A stretch of DNA of 64,000 bases from CAVQEG01 sp963711465 (GCA_963711465.1 CAVQEG010000001.1:2542001-2606000); one strand, 5' to 3'; shown: positions 17,279 through 27,766, numbered from the stretch's first letter. Notes: generated by a model from the sequence alone, not told the origin. A program made the numbers and translations.

Positions 17279-17914
17279 CTATCGCGGAAACGCCTCCACC
17301 CGCAGTGCCGCCACCAGCACGCCCTGAATACGCACTCGATCGAGTGGATGGCTCTGCGGCCGGTACTTCCGGTTCGCAGGAACCAGACGCACCGTCTCAC
17401 CTTCCTGATAGACCCGTTTGAGCGTGCCTCCCTCTCCGTCGACCCAGACCGCGCAGATATCGCCCTGCTTCAGCTGCGTGTTCGGACGAATCACCACGTA
17501 CTGCCCCGGCTCGATGCCGGCGTCGATCATCGAGTCCCCGTCGACCACGAGGAAGTAGTCGCCCGCCTTGAGTCCCGGCAGCAGATCCTCCACGCGCTGC
17601 ACCCGTCCGCGCAGCTGATCGGGTTGATCGGTAAGAGGACCGGCCGGAATCGCACCGAGCAGCGGCCAGGCATTCGCCAGAAACGCGTGCGCCCGATCGA
17701 GCAGTCGAATCCCGATCGGCGCCCGCCGCCCCGACTGCACCAGCTCGATGTACCCCTTGCGCGCAATACCGCGCAGGTGCTGGTATGCCGTCGAGTGATC
17801 GCTGAAGCGGAAATGCCGCGCGATCTCCGGTCCCGTCGGCGTCCGGCCCATCCGTTCCTGGAATGCCACCACGAATCGCAGCACATCCCGCTGTCGCTCC
17901 GTGAGCTCCTTCAT
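17279..17914 (-). CDS. lexA: LexA repressor
   Basis: 211 residues from ATG 17914, with GGAGG 8 nt upstream; the frame stays open to 18142 but homology begins at MKELTERQRDVLRFV. The N-terminal winged HTH (~1-70: TPTGPEIARHFRFSDHSTAYQHLRGIARKGYIEL) matches LexA. The C-terminal S24 peptidase domain has the cleavage Ala-Gly in GAIPAGPL, catalytic Ser in VDGDSMIDAGI and Lys in GGTLKRVYQ. It represses SOS genes until RecA filaments trigger self-cleavage. imuB follows on the same strand, separated by a palindrome, so the locus is probably a LexA-controlled mutagenesis unit. Confidence 0.95.
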   Translation of the reverse strand: MKELTERQRDVLRFVVAFQERMGRTPTGPEIARHFRFSDHSTAYQHLRGIARKGYIELVQSGRRAPIGIRLLDRAHAFLANAWPLLGAIPAGPLTDQPDQLRGRVQRVEDLLPGLKAGDYFLVVDGDSMIDAGIEPGQYVVIRPNTQLKQGDICAVWVDGEGGTLKRVYQEGETVRLVPANRKYRPQSHPLDRVRIQGVLVAALRVEAFPR

Positions 17915-17956
17915 GGCCAAATCCTCCACCTGTCCGAATTCTTCCAATGCATCGAA

Positions 17957-17976
17957 TACCCCAATACATTGGGGTA
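17957..17976. promoter_or_regulatory. Candidate LexA operator upstream of lexA
   Basis: TACCCCAATACATTGGGGTA, palindromic except for the central two bases, 43 bp upstream of the lexA ATG. It has the same CCCC/GGGG arms as the imuB palindrome and suits autoregulation. Confidence 0.75.
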
Positions 17977-18152
17977 GAATATAGAGAGGCGCCACAACAG
18001 CAGCAAGCGGAGAGAAACGGAATTCCCAAGCCGCCCCCCCAGGTCGACGGCCAAAGGAGGAACAGACCCGAGGACGGAATACCGGACGAGCGGAAACCCG
18101 AGCAAGCCGAACGAAGCACCGAACCCCGAAGTACCACCTCACCCGGATTCAC

Positions 18153-18168
18153 GTCAACCTAACTTGAC
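18153..18168. promoter_or_regulatory. Operator 1 of the XRE regulator gene
   Basis: GTCAA-CCTAAC-TTGAC, an inverted repeat overlapping the -35 element of the promoter below. It has the same GTCAA-N6-TTGAC form as operator 2. Confidence 0.6.
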
Positions 18169-18192
18169 ATTACCCGTCACGCCCCCTTATCT
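18164..18192 (+). promoter_or_regulatory. Sigma-70-type promoter of the XRE gene
   Basis: TTGACA (18164-18169), a 17-bp spacer, then TTATCT (18187-18192), ending 24 bp before the ATG at 18217. Confidence 0.65.
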
Positions 18193-18195
18193 TGC

Positions 18196-18213
18196 TGTCA
18201 AACAAATTTGACA
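18196..18213. promoter_or_regulatory. Operator 2 of the XRE regulator gene
   Basis: TGTCAAA-CAAA-TTTGACA, a perfect 7-bp inverted repeat just downstream of the -10 element, covering the likely transcript start and ending 3 bp before the start codon. It contains GTCAA-N6-TTGAC, the same 16-bp site as operator 1, with centres 44 bp apart. Confidence 0.7.
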
Positions 18214-18216
18214 CAC

Positions 18217-18426
18217 ATGAACGAGCCGTCGATCGCGACACGGTTGCGGGAACTCCGCACCGCACGCGACCTCACGCAGGCGCAGCTGGCCGATCTGGTC
18301 GGCGTCAGCCGCCAGACGATCAATTACATCGAGAAAGGAGACTACGCTCCGTCGGTGAAGCTCGCACTCCTGCTCGCCCGCGTGCTCGAGGTGAGAGTCG
18401 AAGACATTTTCTCACTCCAGGATTGA
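18217..18426 (+). CDS. Small XRE (Cro/CI-type) transcriptional regulator
   Basis: 69 residues, almost entirely one HTH_3 domain: IATRLRELRTARDLTQAQLADLVGVSRQTINYIEKG, with the recognition helix SRQTINYIEKG. The ATG at 18217 is preferred over TTG 18208 because operator 2 covers the latter. Such minimal regulators are often cotranscribed with a small membrane protein, as here (next start 6 bp after the stop). The two matching operators around its promoter suggest autorepression. No ligand domain is present. Confidence 0.88.
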   Translation: MNEPSIATRLRELRTARDLTQAQLADLVGVSRQTINYIEKGDYAPSVKLALLLARVLEVRVEDIFSLQD

Positions 18427-18431
18427 CAACG

Positions 18432-18893
18432 ATGAGTCCACTGAAGAAACTGGCCGAGTTCCGACGGCACGACGTCCCCGACGAGCGTGTCCGCGCCATC
18501 ACCCACCGCGCCGGGTACATCGCCTTCGGATGGGGGTGCGGACTGTTCTGGCTCGTGGCTGCAATCGAACTCTTCGCGCTCGATGACGACGTCGCCGGAG
18601 CGATGACGATCTTCGCCGGACTCATGACCGGTGTCGTGTTCCTGATCGTCGCGGCTCGAGGCGGCGTCTTCGCCACCGGGCGGGACGAGATCAACCGTAC
18701 GATCGAGCGACGGCGCCGCACGACGCTGGGTCTGATCGTCGGAGGCATGGTCTTCGCCCTCTGGATGTTCGCCTTCGGGTTCTGGATCGAATCGAAGCCG
18801 CTCACTGAGGCGCTCCTGTCGGCTCTCATCGCTACGTCGCTGTTCATCGGCATCCAGGCCCTCATCTACCTGCGCCGTCCCCGCGAGCGCTGA
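18432..18893 (+). CDS. Four-helix membrane protein paired with the XRE regulator
   Basis: 153 residues. Four hydrophobic segments occur in two pairs: IAFGWGCGLFWLVAAIELF and AMTIFAGLMTGVVFLIVAA, then TLGLIVGGMVFALWMFAFGF and LLSALIATSLFIGIQALIYL, with a charged middle (GRDEINRTIERRRRT). It starts 6 bp after the regulator gene. Pairs of this kind (small XRE plus DUF membrane protein) are common, but the function is unknown; I cannot name the family with certainty. Confidence 0.8.
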   Translation: MSPLKKLAEFRRHDVPDERVRAITHRAGYIAFGWGCGLFWLVAAIELFALDDDVAGAMTIFAGLMTGVVFLIVAARGGVFATGRDEINRTIERRRRTTLGLIVGGMVFALWMFAFGFWIESKPLTEALLSALIATSLFIGIQALIYLRRPRER

Positions 18894-19083
18894 TCGACCG
18901 CGTCGGCGCAGTTCAACGATCCAACGCACGCATCCCGGCATTACCGCTGAGCGATGCGGCACGCCGGGACGGCCTGCAGCCCGGCGTCGCCCTGCTTGCG
19001 TCGACCCGGCCAGCGCCGTAGGTTGCCTGTTCTGTCCCAACCAGTTCCAACGCATTCCACGGGAGACAATCCGGAGGGAACCG

Positions 19084-19407
19084 ATGAAGAATCGCAACAC
19101 CGTCATCGCGCTCCTCGGCGTCCTGCTGCTGGCGATCGGCACCTACGTCGCCTACGCAGCGATGAACAATCCGACGACGAGCACGCAGAAGGTCGAAGCT
19201 GTCAGTCAGCAGAGCGGCACCCACACAGACGCCGACTGCCCGTATCACAGCATGAACGCCGCCTCAGCGCATTCCGCAGACTGCGCCGCCGAGTGCGCAG
19301 CGCATAGCGGCTCCCACGAGGGTTGCTGCCGCGAGTCCAAGGGCGAGTGCCCCTACATGAAGCACGAGGCCGCCCAGCAGAAGGAGGCGAGCCCCGGCAT
19401 CAAGTGA
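19084..19407 (+). CDS. Exported Cys/His-rich protein, probable metal binder
   Basis: 107 residues. ATG 19084 has GGAGGGAA about 4 nt upstream. The N-terminus is a signal peptide or single anchor (NTVIALLGVLLLAIGTYVAYA). The rest is short and rich in Cys, His and Met: CPYHSM, HSADCAAECAAHSGSHEGCC and ECPYMKHE. Seven Cys and eight His residues in the exported part suggest binding of soft or transition metals; that is inference, since I do not recognise the family. It is followed by a strong hairpin terminator and appears to be transcribed alone. Confidence 0.75.
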   Translation: MKNRNTVIALLGVLLLAIGTYVAYAAMNNPTTSTQKVEAVSQQSGTHTDADCPYHSMNAASAHSADCAAECAAHSGSHEGCCRESKGECPYMKHEAAQQKEASPGIK

Positions 19408-19429
19408 CGCCGATACCAGATGAACCACG

Positions 19430-19460
19430 ATGCCCTTCCGGATCACCTCCGGAAGGGCAT
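19430..19460 (+). terminator. Hairpin terminator after the Cys/His-rich gene
   Basis: ATGCCCTTCCGGA-TCACC-TCCGGAAGGGCAT, a 13-bp perfect stem 22 bp after the stop, followed by TACGTTTGG (weak T-run). Confidence 0.75.
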
Positions 19461-19634
19461 TACGTTTGGCGCTCAGGCATCGGTACCCCCTCCTCCTCCC
19501 CACCTCCGTGAACGGAGCCGCCGTTCTCCGTTGCACCACTCCGACTGCCTGCCGAGAATGAATTGAACACTACGATCGTCGCCACTGGGTGACGACTCCA
19601 CTGACTCGATTGTTCAATATCCCCCGTATCCCCC

Positions 19635-20270
19635 ATGATGATAGATCTCTACGCCGATGTCGCATGCCCGTGGTGCTACATCGGCGAACGCCGCCTCCGA
19701 CGCGCGCTCATCCATCGCCCCGACATCCCTACCGAAATCCGCTGGCGACCGTTCCAGCTCGAACCGCACATGAGCCGGTCGGGTGAAAACTGGTCGGACT
19801 ACGCCGTGCGGCACTACGGCGGCCCCGAGAGCATGCGACGCACCATCGAGCAGCTCAGGAGGATCGGTGCGACAGAGGAGATCGAATTCGACTTCGATCG
19901 AATTTCGACCGTTCCCAATACCCTCGACGCCCACCGCCTGATCCTCTACGCCGCCCGCCATGATCGCGAATGGACGCTGGCCGACGCGCTCTTCTCCGCC
20001 CATTTTGCCCAGGGACGCAACCTCAGCGACACCGATCAGTTGATCGACATCGCACGCAGCGCGGGACTCGATCCGGATAACGCGAGACGCTGCATCATCG
20101 GCACCGACAACGTCGCCGAGGTCCACGACAGCCAGCAGACCGCGGGCGAACTCGGGATCACCGGCGTGCCTGCCTTCGTCATCGATGGCCGCTGGCTCAT
20201 CTCCGGCGCCGTCGAGCCGGAGGTATTCCACAACGTGTTCGATCGGGCAATGGAGGCGGTGGAGTCGTAG
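19635..20270 (+). CDS. DsbA-family (FrnE-like) oxidoreductase
   Basis: 211 residues with the active site CPWC near the start (IDLYADVACPWCYIGERRL), a long helical insertion (~60-150) and the cis-Pro loop GITGVPAFVIDGRWLISGA. Length and layout fit the cytoplasmic FrnE group; there is no signal peptide. Tandem ATGs at 19635 and 19638 give almost the same product. Substrate unknown. It is followed by a bidirectional terminator. Confidence 0.9.
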   Translation: MMIDLYADVACPWCYIGERRLRRALIHRPDIPTEIRWRPFQLEPHMSRSGENWSDYAVRHYGGPESMRRTIEQLRRIGATEEIEFDFDRISTVPNTLDAHRLILYAARHDREWTLADALFSAHFAQGRNLSDTDQLIDIARSAGLDPDNARRCIIGTDNVAEVHDSQQTAGELGITGVPAFVIDGRWLISGAVEPEVFHNVFDRAMEAVES

Positions 20271-20328
20271 CGACATCGCCGGGACGGAAGTACACCGGGC
20301 AGGAATCGCAGCGGTGGTACCGGAAACG

Positions 20329-20363
20329 CCAAACCCCCGGAGACACCGTCTCCGGGGGTTTGG
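20329..20363. terminator. Bidirectional rho-independent terminator
   Basis: A 16-bp perfect stem (CCAAACCCCCGGAGAC / GTCTCCGGGGGTTTGG) with a 3-base loop, between the convergent DsbA-like and RRM genes. The A/T-bearing base of the stem can serve both directions. Confidence 0.85.
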
Positions 20364-20429
20364 TCATGTCAACATCGTGATCTGCGATCGGCGTTGAAAC
20401 TGAAGCCGCTCGAGACCGTCCTCGGGCGC

Positions 20430-20711
20430 TCAGAAGCGGCCGTACTCACGCGGTGCGCGTGGCTCGCGCGGCCGTGCCTCGTTCACCGTCAGGCTGCGAC
20501 CCTGCACCTCCTGACCGTCGAACTGCTCGATGGCGCTTTCGCCCTCTTCGCGAGAGGACATCTCGACGAATCCGAATCCCCTGGATCGGCCCGTGTCACG
20601 ATCGGTGATGACCGTCGCGGACGTGACGGTGCCGGCTTCGCTGAAGACCTCACCGAGGTCCTCGTTGGTCATGCCGTAGGGAAGATTCCCTACATACAAC
20701 TTCATCGACAT
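20430..20711 (-). CDS. RRM-type RNA-binding protein
   Basis: 93 residues from ATG 20711 (or 91 from ATG 20705). A single RNA-recognition motif spans nearly all of it: RNP2 KLYVGNLP at the start and RNP1 RGFGFVEM at ~46-53, with a short Arg/Pro tail (EARPREPRAPREYGRF). Small single-RRM proteins of this kind bind single-stranded RNA and are often cold- or stress-induced. It stands alone, with a ~330-bp gap upstream that probably includes a long 5' leader. Confidence 0.9.
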   Translation of the reverse strand: MSMKLYVGNLPYGMTNEDLGEVFSEAGTVTSATVITDRDTGRSRGFGFVEMSSREEGESAIEQFDGQEVQGRSLTVNEARPREPRAPREYGRF

Positions 20712-21044
20712 AGAGAAACTAACTTCCTCTCCCCCATGGGAGAATCTGATGCGGACACGGGAACTGAGGGACGTCGAAAACGGGTGGTCTCTGGTACCGA
20801 ACAGGTTCTGAGTCGCGTACGTCGCCGAGGTCGATCGGTTCTTCTGCTCTAAATCGAGCCGCATCCGCGGAATTGAACAAACTGCCTTCTCTGAACCTTT
20901 CCGAGTACTGCAAGCTCCGAGGGGATAACTGACTGCTCCGACGAACGGATCACGAGAAGCATTGACTGCGGAGTGAAGATACGGCGGAGGTGTGGTGACG
21001 GCCAAGCCGGCCGATGCGTAGCGGCGACGCAGTGCAGCGGTGAC
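20712..21044. other. Intergenic region upstream of the RRM gene
   Basis: 333 bp, less GC-rich than its surroundings, between the Rrf2 gene end and the RRM gene start, both minus strand. It should contain the RRM promoter and 5' leader. I see no gene, no strong hairpin and no confident promoter. Confidence 0.5.
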
Positions 21045-21515
21045 TCAGCCCCCGTCGCCATTGCGCGGGGGCACGACCGCCTCGACGAGATGCGTCCCGC
21101 CGTCGGTCGGAATCATGTCACCGAGCGTTCGCGTCTCCAGCACGTGGTCGACCGCATCCTGTACCGACTGCCAGAGCGAGAAGATCGAGCAGTCGACCGA
21201 GTGGACGCAGATCTCGTGATTGCCCGAATAGGAATCGCAGAAATCGTTCTCCAACAGCCGTCCTCCCAGCACCCGAAGCACCTCCGCGATCCGGATCTGT
21301 CGCGCCGGCCGAGCCAGCGAGTAGCCGCCGACGCGACCGCGCGCACTGTCGACGATCCCGCCGATTCGCAGGATGCGCAGCAGCTTCGCCACGTTCGATT
21401 CCGAGAGCCCTTCGGCCTGACTGATCTCGGGAATCGTCAACGCACCACCCTCCCCCTGCCGCGCGATCTGCAGCAGGCAGCGAAGCCCGTATTCTTCCTG
21501 TGTGCTGAATTTCAT
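21045..21515 (-). CDS. Rrf2-family (IscR/SufR-like) regulator of the suf operon
   Basis: 156 residues from ATG 21515 (MKFSTQEEYGLRCLLQIARQ). The winged HTH is clear (ISQAEGLSESNVAKLLRILRIGGIVDSARGRVGGYSLA). Three cysteines, C-x9-C-x5-C (FCDSYSGNHEICVHSVDC), match the cluster-binding region of IscR-type sensors, but the first spacing is longer than IscR's. As the last gene of the SUF operon, 40 bp after the DUF59 gene, it probably senses Fe-S status and controls the operon. Confidence 0.9.
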   Translation of the reverse strand: MKFSTQEEYGLRCLLQIARQGEGGALTIPEISQAEGLSESNVAKLLRILRIGGIVDSARGRVGGYSLARPARQIRIAEVLRVLGGRLLENDFCDSYSGNHEICVHSVDCSIFSLWQSVQDAVDHVLETRTLGDMIPTDGGTHLVEAVVPPRNGDGG

Positions 21516-21555
21516 GGTCGTCGGAAAGTGCGAACGGCGTCGTGCCACCCGGGTC

Positions 21556-22014
21556 TCAGAGCAACCCCAGCTGGAGCTTGATCTCGTCGGAGAGATTCCG
21601 GTAATCCCATGGCGGATCCCACGTGAGATCGACACGCGCGTCGGTGATGCCCGGCGTCGAACGCAGCTTGCGCTCGACCTCCGGCGGAAGCGAACCGGCC
21701 ACCGGACAGGCAGGCGTCGTCAGCGTCATCGACACCACCACCTCGGCATTGTCGTCGACGGCGATGTCGTAGATCAACCCGAGGTCGTAGATGTTGACCG
21801 GGATCTCCGGATCGTAGATCGTTCGCAGCACATCCACCGCCAGCTGCTTCACCTCCTCGGCCGGCAGCGAGAGTGCCGACTGCGTCGCGCGCGCCTGATC
21901 GGTGCCGGCGGCCCGTGCCGTCGGTGAGGCATCGGAGCGATCGCCGGACTGCGATCCGTGGAATTCCTCCTGCGAGTGTTCCCCGGATTCGTCGATATGT
22001 CTGTCGTCGTTCAT
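21556..22014 (-). CDS. DUF59/MIP18-family Fe-S assembly factor (SufT-like)
   Basis: 152 residues. The C-terminal ~100 residues are the DUF59 domain: DVLRTIYDPEIPVNIYDLGLIYDI, the Cys-containing TLTTPACPV and LTWDPPWDY. The first ~50 residues are a polar, low-complexity extension. The ATG overlaps the sufU stop (ATGA), so translation is coupled. Family members help deliver or mature Fe-S clusters; the place in the operon supports this. Confidence 0.9.
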   Translation of the reverse strand: MNDDRHIDESGEHSQEEFHGSQSGDRSDASPTARAAGTDQARATQSALSLPAEEVKQLAVDVLRTIYDPEIPVNIYDLGLIYDIAVDDNAEVVVSMTLTTPACPVAGSLPPEVERKLRSTPGITDARVDLTWDPPWDYRNLSDEIKLQLGLL

Positions 22015-22463
22015 TCGGTCGTCACCCTCTCGTTGTCTCCGCTGATCGCGCCGTGCAGCGTATGCCAGGCGAGCGTCGCGCACTTGACGCGCGCCGGATA
22101 GTCGCGCACGCCCGCGAAGGCACCCAGCTTCCCGAGTTCCGCCAGCTCCTCCTCTCCGATCTCCCGATGGCTGGTCACCAGCTCGTGGAATTTCTCGAAG
22201 AGCGCCTCGGCCTCCTCGACCGTGCGGCCCTTGATCAGCGAGGTCATCACCGATGCCGATGCCTTGGAAATGGCACATCCGGCACCGACGAAGCTGATGT
22301 CGCGCACCACTGCGTCCTCGACCTTCACGTAGATCGTGTACCGGTCACCGCACAGCGGATTGTACCCCTCCACCCGGTGCGTCGCCCCCTCCATCTCATG
22401 GAAGTTGCGCGGTGACCGGTTGTGGTCGAGGATGATTTCCTGATAGAGATCGCTGCAGTTCAC
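22011..22463 (-). CDS. sufU: SufU Fe-S cluster assembly / sulfur-acceptor protein
   Basis: 150 residues. The three Cys ligands are in NPLCGDRY (~38), GAGCAISKAS (~63) and PARVKCATLAWHTL (~128). The ~18-residue insertion before the third Cys (ELAELGKLGAFAGVRDY) marks the SufU rather than the IscU branch. SufU binds zinc and takes persulfide sulfur from SufS. It lies 41 bp after sufS and overlaps the DUF59 gene. Confidence 0.94.
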   Translation of the reverse strand: MNCSDLYQEIILDHNRSPRNFHEMEGATHRVEGYNPLCGDRYTIYVKVEDAVVRDISFVGAGCAISKASASVMTSLIKGRTVEEAEALFEKFHELVTSHREIGEEELAELGKLGAFAGVRDYPARVKCATLAWHTLHGAISGDNERVTTE

Positions 22464-22504
22464 TCATGCTCTGCTTCGCCCGCAGCCGTCGTTGCGACAA
22501 CCGC

Positions 22505-23791
22505 TCAGGCGAACATCTCGTGTACCGATTCGATTCCCGCCACCAGCGCGTCGATGTCCGATGTCGTGTTGTACATCGCCAGCGACGCGCGGGCCGTCGC
22601 GGGAACGTTGAAGAAGCGCATCACCGGTTCGGCGCAGTGATGCCCCGTGCGGATCGCCACACCGTGCGAATCGATGATCGTCCCGATGTCGTGCGGATGT
22701 GCTCGCTCGAGCACGAACGACAGAATGCTCGCCCTGTGCCGCGCGGTACCGATCATCCGCAATCCCTCGATTTCCTCCAGTCGCTGCGTCGCGTAGTCGA
22801 GCAGCTCCCGCTCGTGCCGGGCGATCGCCTCCACGCCGATCGACTCCATGTAGTCAATCGCCACGCCGAGTCCGATCGCGCCGGCTATGTCCGGCGTTCC
22901 CGCTTCGAACTTGTACGGCAGGTCGTTGTAAATCGTTCGTTCGAAGGAGACCGATCGGATCATGTCGCCTCCCCCCTGCCATGGCGGCATCTCCTCGAGC
23001 AGCGATTCCCTGCCGTAGAGCACCCCGATACCGGTCGGACCGAACATTTTGTGGCCGGAGAAGGCGTAGAAGTCGGCGTCGAGCGCGCGGACGTCGACGG
23101 CCATGTGTGAGACAGCCTGCGCGCCGTCGATGAGCACGGGAACGCCGAGGCCGTGGGCCCGCTCGATGATCTCCCCGACCGGATTGATCGTTCCCAGCGC
23201 GTTCGACAGATGAACCACGGCGACGAGCTTCGTGCGCGCACCGAGCAGTCGCTCGAATTCATCCATGCGCAGCTCGCCCCGTTCGTCGATCGGAATCACC
23301 TTCAGCACCGCTCCGGTCTGCTCGCAGAGCATCTGCCACGGAACGATGTTCGAATGGTGCTCCATCGCGGAGATGAGAATCTCATCGCCGGAACCGACGG
23401 CCGCCCTGCCGAAGCTCTGCGCCACGAGGTTGATCGCCTCGGTCGTACCACGGGTGAAAATCACCTGGCGATCCTGTTCGGCGTTGATGAACGCGCGAAC
23501 GCGTGAGCGTGCCGCTTCGAATTCTTCGGTCGCCTTCTGGCTGAGGTAGTGCACACCACGATGCACGTTCGAATTCGTCTCGGCGTAGTACCTGTCCAGC
23601 GCATCGATCACCGCGCGCGGCTTCTGCGTGGTCGCCGCGTTGTCGAGGTAGACCAGCGGTCGACCGTGCACGGTGCGCTCGAGAATGGGAAAATCCGATC
23701 GAATGCGATCGACGTCGAATCCGACGACCGCGTCACCCGTGGCGGTTGATTCCGTGCGCTCGTTCACTTCGTCCATCGAGGTTGCTCCCAT
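22505..23791 (-). CDS. sufS: Cysteine desulfurase SufS
   Basis: 428 residues, a little longer than usual (~410) because of a polar N-terminus before VDRIRSDFPILERTVHGRPLVYLDNAATTQKP. The PLP lysine is in FSGHKMFGPTGIGVLYG and the catalytic Cys in RTGHHCAEPVM. It removes sulfur from L-cysteine and passes it to SufU. It starts 30 bp after sufD. A second possible start is ATG 23776. Confidence 0.95.
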   Translation of the reverse strand: MGATSMDEVNERTESTATGDAVVGFDVDRIRSDFPILERTVHGRPLVYLDNAATTQKPRAVIDALDRYYAETNSNVHRGVHYLSQKATEEFEAARSRVRAFINAEQDRQVIFTRGTTEAINLVAQSFGRAAVGSGDEILISAMEHHSNIVPWQMLCEQTGAVLKVIPIDERGELRMDEFERLLGARTKLVAVVHLSNALGTINPVGEIIERAHGLGVPVLIDGAQAVSHMAVDVRALDADFYAFSGHKMFGPTGIGVLYGRESLLEEMPPWQGGGDMIRSVSFERTIYNDLPYKFEAGTPDIAGAIGLGVAIDYMESIGVEAIARHERELLDYATQRLEEIEGLRMIGTARHRASILSFVLERAHPHDIGTIIDSHGVAIRTGHHCAEPVMRFFNVPATARASLAMYNTTSDIDALVAGIESVHEMFA

Positions 23792-23821
23792 GACTGTGTC
23801 GGACCAAATGGCCCGGTCGGC

Positions 23822-25225
23822 TCACGCATCGGTCGTTCCCCGTTCATGCGACATTTCGTCAGCAAGGGCATAGTCGGCAAGCGCGTCGTGGGCGGCACTC
23901 GAGCGGTCGAGTCGGGCGACGACGAGGCGATTCAGATGCAGGCAGAGTGAATCGATTCCAACGCGCTCAATGATCTCCTCGGCGAAGGCGAAGGTGAGCA
24001 TCGCACGCGCTTCGTCGAGCCCGATTCCCCGCGCGCGCAGGTAGTAGATCTGCGTCTGGTCGAGTTCGCCCACCGTTGCGCCATGAGTGCACTTGACGTC
24101 GTCGGCGAAGATCTCCAGCTGCGGCATCGCGTCGGCCACCGCCTGATCGCTCAACAGCAGATTCCTGTTCGACTGCTTCGAATCGGTCCGCTGTGCATCC
24201 TGTCGAACGATGATCCGTCCGGCGAAGACGGCGCGCGAGCGGTCGTCGAGGATTCCCTTGAACAGTTCGTGCGACGTGCAGTCGGGCACCGAGTGATCGA
24301 GCAGCGTATGGTTGTCCACCAGATCCGTTCCACCCGCGATGTAGAGTCCGTCCACCGTGCAGTGCCCGCCCTCGCCGTCGAGGATGATGCCCGACGTATT
24401 GCGAAGCAGTCGACAACCGAAGGAGAACGTGAGCGAGGTGACGTGACTGTTCGCCGCGAGCGATCCCTGCAGCGAACCGATGTGCACGGCGTCGCGTCGA
24501 TCGTTCTGCAGTCTGATGTGCCGCAGTTCCGCACCGTCGGCCGCATGGATTTCGCTGACGGGATTGGAGAAATACGGAGCACCACCTTCGACGCCCACGT
24601 ACTCCTCGATCACCGTCGCCCGCGCATTGCGCTCTGCGACGACGAGCGTCCGCGGATGGCTCACCGACGGATCGGAGGTCGGAGCGGAGACATAGAGCAC
24701 GTGAATCGGCCGCTCCAGTGCAACGCCTTCCGGAAGGAAGATGATTGCGCCGTCCTGGAGGAAGGCGGTGTTCAGCGCGGTGAAGACGTCGGTATCGGTC
24801 TCATCGTAGTTGGCCAGCGACCGTTCGATCAGCTCGGGGTGCGATCGAACCGCAGCGGCGAGATTGCCCACGACGACGCCGTCCGGCAGCGGGCCAACTC
24901 GCGAGTGCTCCTCGAGGAAGTGTCCGTTGACGAAGACCAGCTGATCGGCCTCATCGGAGTGCCAGCAGACCGCCTCGATCCATTCGGAGGTGATGCCCGG
25001 TGACTCGGCGGCCGACAGCGGACGCCACGTCTGCTCGGTCAGCGGCCGAAGGTTCGTAAATCGCCACGCCTCGTCGCGCAGTGTCGGAATTCCAAGCTTC
25101 TCAAAGCGCTCGATGGCACCCTGACGGAGCCGGTGAACGGGGCCTCGCGCCTCGCCATTGAGATTCTTCTCGAAGAGCGTGTAGCTGGCCAGGACGTGTC
25201 GGGTAAAATCTGTCGTGCTGCTCAT
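23822..25225 (-). CDS. sufD: SufD, Fe-S scaffold complex subunit
   Basis: 467 residues. N-terminal helical part (~1-120) then the long right-handed beta-helix core. Recognisable segments: PTLRDEAWRFTNLRPL, HYTLLD-like VDNHTLLDHSVPDCTSHELFKGILDDRSRAVFAGRIIVRQDAQRTDSKQSNRN, and CTHGATVGELDQTQIYYLRARG with the conserved Cys-Thr-His-Gly. With SufB and SufC it forms the SufBC2D scaffold. It lies 24 bp after sufC. Confidence 0.95.
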   Translation of the reverse strand: MSSTTDFTRHVLASYTLFEKNLNGEARGPVHRLRQGAIERFEKLGIPTLRDEAWRFTNLRPLTEQTWRPLSAAESPGITSEWIEAVCWHSDEADQLVFVNGHFLEEHSRVGPLPDGVVVGNLAAAVRSHPELIERSLANYDETDTDVFTALNTAFLQDGAIIFLPEGVALERPIHVLYVSAPTSDPSVSHPRTLVVAERNARATVIEEYVGVEGGAPYFSNPVSEIHAADGAELRHIRLQNDRRDAVHIGSLQGSLAANSHVTSLTFSFGCRLLRNTSGIILDGEGGHCTVDGLYIAGGTDLVDNHTLLDHSVPDCTSHELFKGILDDRSRAVFAGRIIVRQDAQRTDSKQSNRNLLLSDQAVADAMPQLEIFADDVKCTHGATVGELDQTQIYYLRARGIGLDEARAMLTFAFAEEIIERVGIDSLCLHLNRLVVARLDRSSAAHDALADYALADEMSHERGTTDA

Positions 25226-25249
25226 GAAGTCGCTGCGAATGGGCTCTGG

Positions 25250-26038
<789 letters not shown>

Positions 26039-26141
26039 TGTTGATGCGTGTCTGTGTGCGGAATCGATGCGGAATCGATGCGGAACCGTCGGGGCGCTGC
26101 GATACGGGCGCGGCACCGGTTGGCCTTCCGCGGTTGTCATG

Positions 26142-27581
<1,440 letters not shown>

Positions 27582-27704
27582 CGATCGTCCTCAAAGCAGA
27601 ATTCAGGTGGTCGTCGACACGTCGGGGCAGTCACGTCCGCTGGCGGCAGCCTCCGGCCGGGGTATTGTCGGGTCCGGCACGGTGACAGACTCACAAAACT
27701 GCCC

Positions 27705-27728
27705 AATCTATACGCCATAGTCAAGATT
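27705..27728. promoter_or_regulatory. Candidate regulatory dyad upstream of sufB
   Basis: AATCT-N14-AGATT, lying 124 bp upstream of sufB in a short AT-richer stretch that also holds TTGACT on the minus strand. It could be an operator for the operon's own Rrf2 protein. The arms are only 5 bp, so this may be chance. Confidence 0.25.
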
Positions 27729-27766
27729 TCGGGTGCGCTGTTGCAGACAGATACCCGGGGTGGCTC

